Positions 59,839 to 64,000 of a stretch of 64,000 nt of DNA are shown here, piece by piece; the first letter of the stretch is position 1; every line of letters starts with the position of its first letter. This DNA is from Stratiformator vulcanicus (lineage in GTDB: Bacteria > Planctomycetota > Planctomycetia > Planctomycetales > Planctomycetaceae): the NCBI RefSeq assembly GCF_007744515.1, contig NZ_CP036268.1:1837712-1901711 (forward strand), given 5' to 3'. The translations under genes and the position numbers were made by a program. The notes beneath the pieces are model-generated. The model had not been told where the DNA came from. It saw only the letters and a list, made by a program, of their open reading frames with translations, and did no database searches.

Positions 59839-60306
59839 TTAGGCTTCCGGCGGTGCGGGGGCTTCTTCGGCTTCTTCTTCGACTTCCATCGGTTCCGGGC
59901 TGTAGCTCGGAGCCGAGGTCGTGTAGCTCACGCTGGAAGCGCAGCTGGTGCAGGTCGGTGCAGCTTCACCGCAGCTTGAGCAGGTCGGTTCCGGCTCGCA
60001 GCAAGTCGGGGTCGGCTCGCAGCAGGTCGGTTCCGGCTCACAGCAAGCAGGGGCCGGGCTGTGATAAACCGGAGCGCAGCTCACGTGCACTGGGGCACAT
60101 GTCGGTGCACAGGTTTCGACACAGCAGCTCGGCTCGTCCTTGCAGAATTTGCTGAACTTGCTGAACAGGCTGAACCCGCCGCAGGAACCGCATGACTTCG
60201 AGAAGAACGGCAGCGTTGCTTCGGCCTGCTTCGGCTGCATGGCGGTGCCAAGCAGGGCAAAACAGAAACCACTAGCGGCGACAAGCGCCAAAAACTTACG
60301 ACTCAT
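59839..60306 (-). CDS. Secreted Cys-rich repeat protein
   Basis: A 155-residue exported protein. ATG 60306 follows GGAG by 7 bases and gives the signal peptide MSRKFLALVAASGFCFALLG. The mature chain is rich in paired cysteines, with tandem units CCEPEPT, CCEPTPT, CCEPEPT and further CGSCGG, CAPTCAP and CTSC motifs, then an acidic, Ala/Pro-rich tail. Cysteine-rich wall or spore-coat-like proteins are a feature of Planctomycetes; this could be a disulfide-linked surface protein, but that is inference. Confidence 0.75.
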   Translation of the reverse strand: MSRKFLALVAASGFCFALLGTAMQPKQAEATLPFFSKSCGSCGGFSLFSKFSKFCKDEPSCCVETCAPTCAPVHVSCAPVYHSPAPACCEPEPTCCEPTPTCCEPEPTCSSCGEAAPTCTSCASSVSYTTSAPSYSPEPMEVEEEAEEAPAPPEA

Positions 60307-60544
60307 TGCATCTCCTTCAATGTTGTGTGCACATTCGTCCCAGCGACCCGGTGCGGGGGACGGCTCGCGCGGCACTTTAGGTAAACCACGCAGACAAGAG
60401 GTTTACGATTGTGAGAGCTATAGTCAATCACAATTGAAACGACTTTGTCGATTCTTCCGAATTGGAAACCCCCTTTGCTAACTTCTCCGGTGGACTCATA
60501 AGGGGACTTCCCCAGAGAATCCACTGATCAATCAGTATTTATCG

Positions 60545-61447
60545 ATGTGTTATCGAGTTATGCCCGGACCAATTACATCTCCCGTTCCATCACGTTGGTC
60601 GATCCGAAATGGGTCGCTCGAACTTGATTCTGCCCCGCTATTGATGGGGATTCTGAACGTCACTCCCGACAGTTTTTCGGATGGCGGCCGGTTTGACACA
60701 GAATCTCGGGCCGTCGATCACGCACTGCAACTCGTGGCGGACGGTGCCGCGATTCTTGACATCGGAGGCGAATCGACGCGTCCGGGGGCGGATGTGGTCG
60801 ATGTCAACGAAGAATTGAGTCGAGTGATTCCCGCAATTTCGTCGATCTCGGCGGCGACAGACGTTCCGATTTCAATCGACACGACCAAAGCGAGCGTCGC
60901 GAGCGAAGCCGTTGCCGCGGGGGCACGGATCGTCAACGACGTATCGGGGCTGACGTTCGATCCGCTGATGCCGGAGGTGTGCGCCGAACACAAAGTCGGT
61001 GTCGTCTGCATGCATATCAAAGGAACGCCGCAAACGATGCAGGATGATCCGCGCTACGACAATGTCGTGGCCGAGGTCGGCCAATTTTTGTCTGCGCGGA
61101 TCGCCGCACTGCGATCGGCTGGGATTGCGGAAAGCCATATTTGCATCGATCCGGGAATCGGATTCGGCAAAACGGCCCGCCATAATCTCGAGTTGCTCAG
61201 CAACATCGACGCCCTGCGACGACTCGGCCGACCCGTTCTGATCGGCCATTCCCGCAAGCGATTTCTCAAGCGATTGCTGGGCCGCGAGGTCGAAGAGCGA
61301 ACCGCAGGGACGATCGGTGTGTCGATCGCATTGGCGTCGCAAGGTGTCGACATTTTGCGCGTCCACGACGTCGGCGCGGTTCGCGACGCTCTGACCGCAT
61401 GGCGATGCGTGACCGAGCCGGGAGACCTCCTGCGGACGATCGATTGA
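60545..61447 (+). CDS. folP: Dihydropteroate synthase
   Basis: A TIM-barrel enzyme of folate synthesis that joins p-aminobenzoate to dihydropterin pyrophosphate; 300 residues from ATG 60545 (or ATG 60560). The signature segments are MGILNVTPDSFSDGG, ILDIGGESTRPGAD, VPISIDTTKASVA, IVNDVSG and VLIGHSRKRFL. Length and motifs are normal, so sulfonamide resistance is not suggested. No other fol gene is in the window. Confidence 0.96.
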   Translation: MCYRVMPGPITSPVPSRWSIRNGSLELDSAPLLMGILNVTPDSFSDGGRFDTESRAVDHALQLVADGAAILDIGGESTRPGADVVDVNEELSRVIPAISSISAATDVPISIDTTKASVASEAVAAGARIVNDVSGLTFDPLMPEVCAEHKVGVVCMHIKGTPQTMQDDPRYDNVVAEVGQFLSARIAALRSAGIAESHICIDPGIGFGKTARHNLELLSNIDALRRLGRPVLIGHSRKRFLKRLLGREVEERTAGTIGVSIALASQGVDILRVHDVGAVRDALTAWRCVTEPGDLLRTID

Positions 61448-61521
61448 GAATCGTCCGCTTCCATAGGCCGGACACCTTGAAGCGGAGGCGGCACTTGCGA
61501 TACAGTCCCGCCTCACACTGC

Positions 61522-61592
61522 TCCCCCGTAGTGTAATGGTAGCACAAGTGATTTTGGTTCACTTAGTCGAGGTTCGAGTCCTCGCGGGGGAT
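61522..61592 (+). tRNA. tRNA-Gln (anticodon TTG)
   Basis: A 71-base cloverleaf: acceptor TCCCCCG / CGGGGGA, D arm GTAGTGTAATGGTAGCAC, anticodon stem AGTGA / TCACT with loop TTTTGGT (anticodon TTG), and T arm CGAGGTTCGAGTCCTCG. CCA is not encoded. Confidence 0.93.
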
Positions 61593-61673
61593 TCGCCTCA
61601 GGCGAATTTATGCCTGCGGCAGCGTCGTCACGACGCGATGTGCCTGCGGCAGCTAAGCCGGAGGCATGCCTCC
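61591..61673. repeat. Cluster of short palindromes between tRNA genes
   Basis: Four elements in 83 bases: ATTCGCC-TCA-GGCGAAT (61591-61607), GCGTCGT-C-ACGACGC (61622-61636), the direct repeat TGCCTGCGGCAGC (61611-61623 and 61641-61653), and the perfect palindrome GGAGGCATGCCTCC (61660-61673). Confidence 0.7.
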
Positions 61674-61696
61674 AGGAATTTTTCGTAGCACAAAGT

Positions 61697-61738
61697 AAAC
61701 CCCCAAGCCGACGGCATGCCGTCGGCTTGGGGGTTTTT
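61697..61738. terminator. Long perfect palindrome, probable bidirectional terminator
   Basis: A 40-base perfect palindrome with centre ACGGCATGCCGT, C5/G5 arms and AAA / TTT ends (TTTTT on the right). It lies between convergent tRNA-Gln and tRNA-Phe and can stop transcripts from both sides. It shares the core GGCATGCC with the palindrome at 61660. Confidence 0.8.
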
Positions 61739-61754
61739 GATTCGCCTACCAAAA

Positions 61755-61827
<73 letters not shown>

Positions 61828-62063
61828 TCAGGTCGCCGATCGCAACGTCGCGATCAAGCGAGCAGCGGAGAATAGGGCAATCACCCGATCCATGCAACGG
61901 ATCGGCGCGAGGGAACGGGGGAAGTTTCGACCGCTGACCTTGCGACACGGCTTCGGCAACGGCGGTTCGGTGGCCAAGGGTGATCTTAACGGGCTGAGTC
62001 GCTACGCTCGCCCTGTTCTTTTGGCGTCCTGCCTTCCTGATTTCAGCCGCTCGCGACTATTTC

Positions 62064-63686
62064 ATGTCTTCACCGACCGAAATACCGAAGCACGCTCGTC
62101 GCTGGCAGCTTGGGGCATTGGTGGCGTTTCTTGTCGTCCTCTTGTCGCCGTGGCCAGCCGATCTTCCCGATCCGGCAAGACGCTGCGCGGCGGTGACGGC
62201 TGCAATGGGTGTGCTGTGGATGACACAGGCGCTGCCGATTGCCGTGACGAGCTTGATCCCTCTCGTGGCATTCCCGTTGATGGCGATTGTGGGAGCCCGC
62301 GACATCAGTCGGGCCTACATGAGCAACAGTATCATGCTGTTTCTCGGCGGGATGGTCATCGCTCTCGGGATTGAGCGATGGAATCTGCATCGACGTATTG
62401 CTTTGCATGTCTGCCGCGCCGTTGGCGTCGGGCCGCGGCGAATTGTGCTGGGCTTCATGCTCGCGACGGCCTTCCTATCGATGTGGATATCGAATACCGC
62501 CACGACGCTGCTCATGCTGCCGATCGCGCTCGCCCTGCTTTCGACACTGACCGAGCTGCGCGGTGATGCCGCGGACGAAGGGGAAGGGCGGCGATTCGAC
62601 ACGGACATGGGCTTCGCCCTGCTGCTCGGTATTGCCTACGCGGCGAGCATCGGCGGCGTGACGACGTTGGTGGGGACGCCGACCAATCTGATTTACACGC
62701 AGACTTTCAGCGACCAATTTCCCGACGGCCCGGCGGTGTCGGCCGGGCAGTGGATCGTCAGTTTCCTGCCGGTCGGCGTCGTGCTGCTGGCGACGGCTTG
62801 GACGGTCCTGACCTGGCGCCTGCGGGAACCGCCCTCGGCGGAGTCGCTCGACGCCTCGTTCTTCACCGATCGCATTCGTGATCTCGGTAAGCCGACTCGG
62901 GCGGAATGGTTAATGACCGCCGTCTTTGCGGCGACTGCGGGGCTTTGGATCTTGCGGACGCCGCTCGACTTCGGATTCGGGCCGGTCACGTTCGGGTGGG
63001 GAGATGCGCTGGCCGATTTGCTCATTGCCGCGGGAATCGATGAGGGGCGGGCGCGGGGAGCCGTCGACGATTCGACGGTCGCCATCACGATGACCGTATT
63101 GATGTTCCTGATTCCCGCCTCCAAAGATGCCGACGGCGAGACGAACATGCTGATGGACTGGCCGACGGCGCGGAAGCTGCCGTGGGCGATTCTGCTACTG
63201 TTTGGAGGGGCCTTCGCACTAAAGAACGGCTTCGAAGCGTCAGGGCTGTCGCAGTACATCGGCGGCCAGTTCGTGGGACTCGCCGGACTGCCGATCTGGG
63301 TCGTCGTCGCGGTGACCTGCTTTGCGTTGACGTTTCTGACGGAGTTCAATCAGAACGTCGCGACCTGCGCGATCATCCTGCCGGTGCTTGCTGCCGCTTC
63401 GCCTCAACTGGGGATCGACCCGCGCCTGATTATGATCCCGGCGGCCGTCTCAGCCAGTTGTGCCTTCATGTTGCCGATCGCGACCGCTCCCAACGCGATC
63501 GCGTTTTCGTCCGGAAAAATTGATGCCGCAAAGATGGCCCGCACCGGCCTGTGGCTCAATCTGGCCGGGGTCGTCGTGATTACCGCAACCACACTGCTGT
63601 GGCTCAAGCCGCAGTTGGGGCTGTCGGCCACGCAGGTGCCTGACTGGGCCATCACCGCTCCAGCCGATGCCGCCTCAACCGATTGA
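62064..63686 (+). CDS. SLC13 (DASS) family anion/Na+ symporter
   Basis: A 540-residue inner-membrane transporter with about 11-12 helices. Features of the divalent anion:Na+ symporters are clear: SNTATTLLMLPIALAL (the SNT motif of the first Na+/substrate site), GVTTLVGTPTNLIY, the second SNT-like FLTEFNQNVATCAIILPVLA and PIATAPNAIAFSSG. It probably imports dicarboxylates or sulfate, energised by sodium. ATG 62064. It lies just before purM with a 66-base gap. Confidence 0.92.
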   Translation: MSSPTEIPKHARRWQLGALVAFLVVLLSPWPADLPDPARRCAAVTAAMGVLWMTQALPIAVTSLIPLVAFPLMAIVGARDISRAYMSNSIMLFLGGMVIALGIERWNLHRRIALHVCRAVGVGPRRIVLGFMLATAFLSMWISNTATTLLMLPIALALLSTLTELRGDAADEGEGRRFDTDMGFALLLGIAYAASIGGVTTLVGTPTNLIYTQTFSDQFPDGPAVSAGQWIVSFLPVGVVLLATAWTVLTWRLREPPSAESLDASFFTDRIRDLGKPTRAEWLMTAVFAATAGLWILRTPLDFGFGPVTFGWGDALADLLIAAGIDEGRARGAVDDSTVAITMTVLMFLIPASKDADGETNMLMDWPTARKLPWAILLLFGGAFALKNGFEASGLSQYIGGQFVGLAGLPIWVVVAVTCFALTFLTEFNQNVATCAIILPVLAAASPQLGIDPRLIMIPAAVSASCAFMLPIATAPNAIAFSSGKIDAAKMARTGLWLNLAGVVVITATTLLWLKPQLGLSATQVPDWAITAPADAASTD

Positions 63687-63752
63687 GGCTGCGTTGCCAA
63701 ATTCCCGGTCGAATCGATAATCGATCGAAAACTCCCTCTGAGCAGGAACGCG

Positions 63753-64000
63753 ATGCCCGACTCCGTTACCTACAAATCGGCCGGCGTCGATCTCGACGTC
63801 TACGCCGAGTCGATGCGGCGATTGCCCGAACTCGTCGCGCGGACGAAACGGCCCGGGATGATGGACTTGCCCGGCGGGTTTGCAGGGCTGTTCCGGCTGA
63901 TGGACGCGGGCAAGTTCGAAGACCCTGTTCTTGTCTCGGGCACCGACGGCGTCGGGACGAAGCTCAAAGTCGCGCAGGCTTGCGGGCGGTTTGATACGGT
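63753..64000 (+). CDS. purM: Phosphoribosylformylglycinamidine cyclo-ligase, N-terminal part
   Basis: The first 82 residues of AIR synthetase, the fifth step of purine synthesis; the gene runs off the right edge. [18 protein letters not shown] and [20 protein letters not shown] are characteristic PurM N-terminal motifs. ATG 63753 is preceded by AGGA 6 bases upstream. Confidence 0.93.
   Translation, partial: MPDSVTYKSAGVDLDVYAESMRRLPELVARTKRPGMMDLPGGFAGLFRLMDAGKFEDPVLVSGTDGVGTKLKVAQACGRFDT

Noticed and set aside
59990-60060. Short tandem repeat as a possible CRISPR
   Set aside because: The repeats are in-frame CCEPxPT codons of a secreted protein, with no spacers.

Overview
The window reads as chromosomal DNA of a Planctomycetota bacterium, probably from the Planctomycetaceae side of the phylum. 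The main signs are a DUF1552 / DUF1592-type cytochrome pair, a large secreted redoxin - cytochrome c - copper-monooxygenase-like - EF-hand protein, Cys-rich secreted proteins, Gram-negative envelope genes and many GTG/TTG starts. Taxonomy is inferred from gene content only. The window holds about 45 protein genes, four tRNAs (Arg-CCG, Met-CAT, Gln-TTG, Phe-GAA), no rRNA, no CRISPR array and no recognisable transposase, integrase or prophage. The first and last genes are cut by the window edges.

Layout. 1-9.7 kb, mostly minus strand: start of a DJ-1/PfpI protein, PEP carboxylase, a GH63-like glucosidase, an FHA-GAF histidine kinase with a degenerate receiver protein upstream, a Cys-rich lipoprotein and a superoxide dismutase. 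10-20 kb: a family 2 glycosyltransferase, a protein with faint BshC resemblance, a DUF481 outer-membrane protein, a coiled-coil protein, a lipoprotein, the redoxin/cytochrome/copper protein, an isochorismatase-fold hydrolase and an unknown exported protein. 20-27 kb: a HerA-like ATPase, an M20 peptidase, an ECF sigma factor with a putative membrane anti-sigma partner, a ROK sugar kinase lacking the usual zinc cysteines, and a methyltransferase. 27.2-28.8 kb: a retron-type reverse transcriptase preceded by a run of stem-loops that could be its msr-msd RNA; this is the strongest candidate for an undescribed system. 29-38 kb: leucyl aminopeptidase, DUF4112 and GNAT genes, the DUF1552/DUF1592 pair and a secreted phosphodiesterase-fold protein.

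38-42 kb: tRNA-Arg and a phoR-phoU-phoB phosphate-signalling set. 42-50 kb: a small lipoprotein, tRNA-Met, a GNAT protein and an envelope block of two GT39/ArnT-like transferases, two PAP2 phosphatases and an LptF/LptG-type permease. 50-57 kb: a sugar ABC ATPase translationally coupled to a Uma2 nuclease-fold protein, a lipoyl-domain dihydrolipoyl dehydrogenase, SlyX and a third GT39 protein. 57-64 kb: a gene-poor stretch with short palindromes, NAD-dependent DNA ligase, a Cys-rich secreted protein, dihydropteroate synthase, tRNA-Gln and tRNA-Phe separated by a dense palindrome cluster, an SLC13 transporter and the start of purM.

Most genes are housekeeping or lineage-typical. Functional groupings that look real are phoR-phoU-phoB, sigma/anti-sigma, the lipid-envelope block, the DUF1552/DUF1592 pair, and the reverse transcriptase with its upstream structured RNA region.
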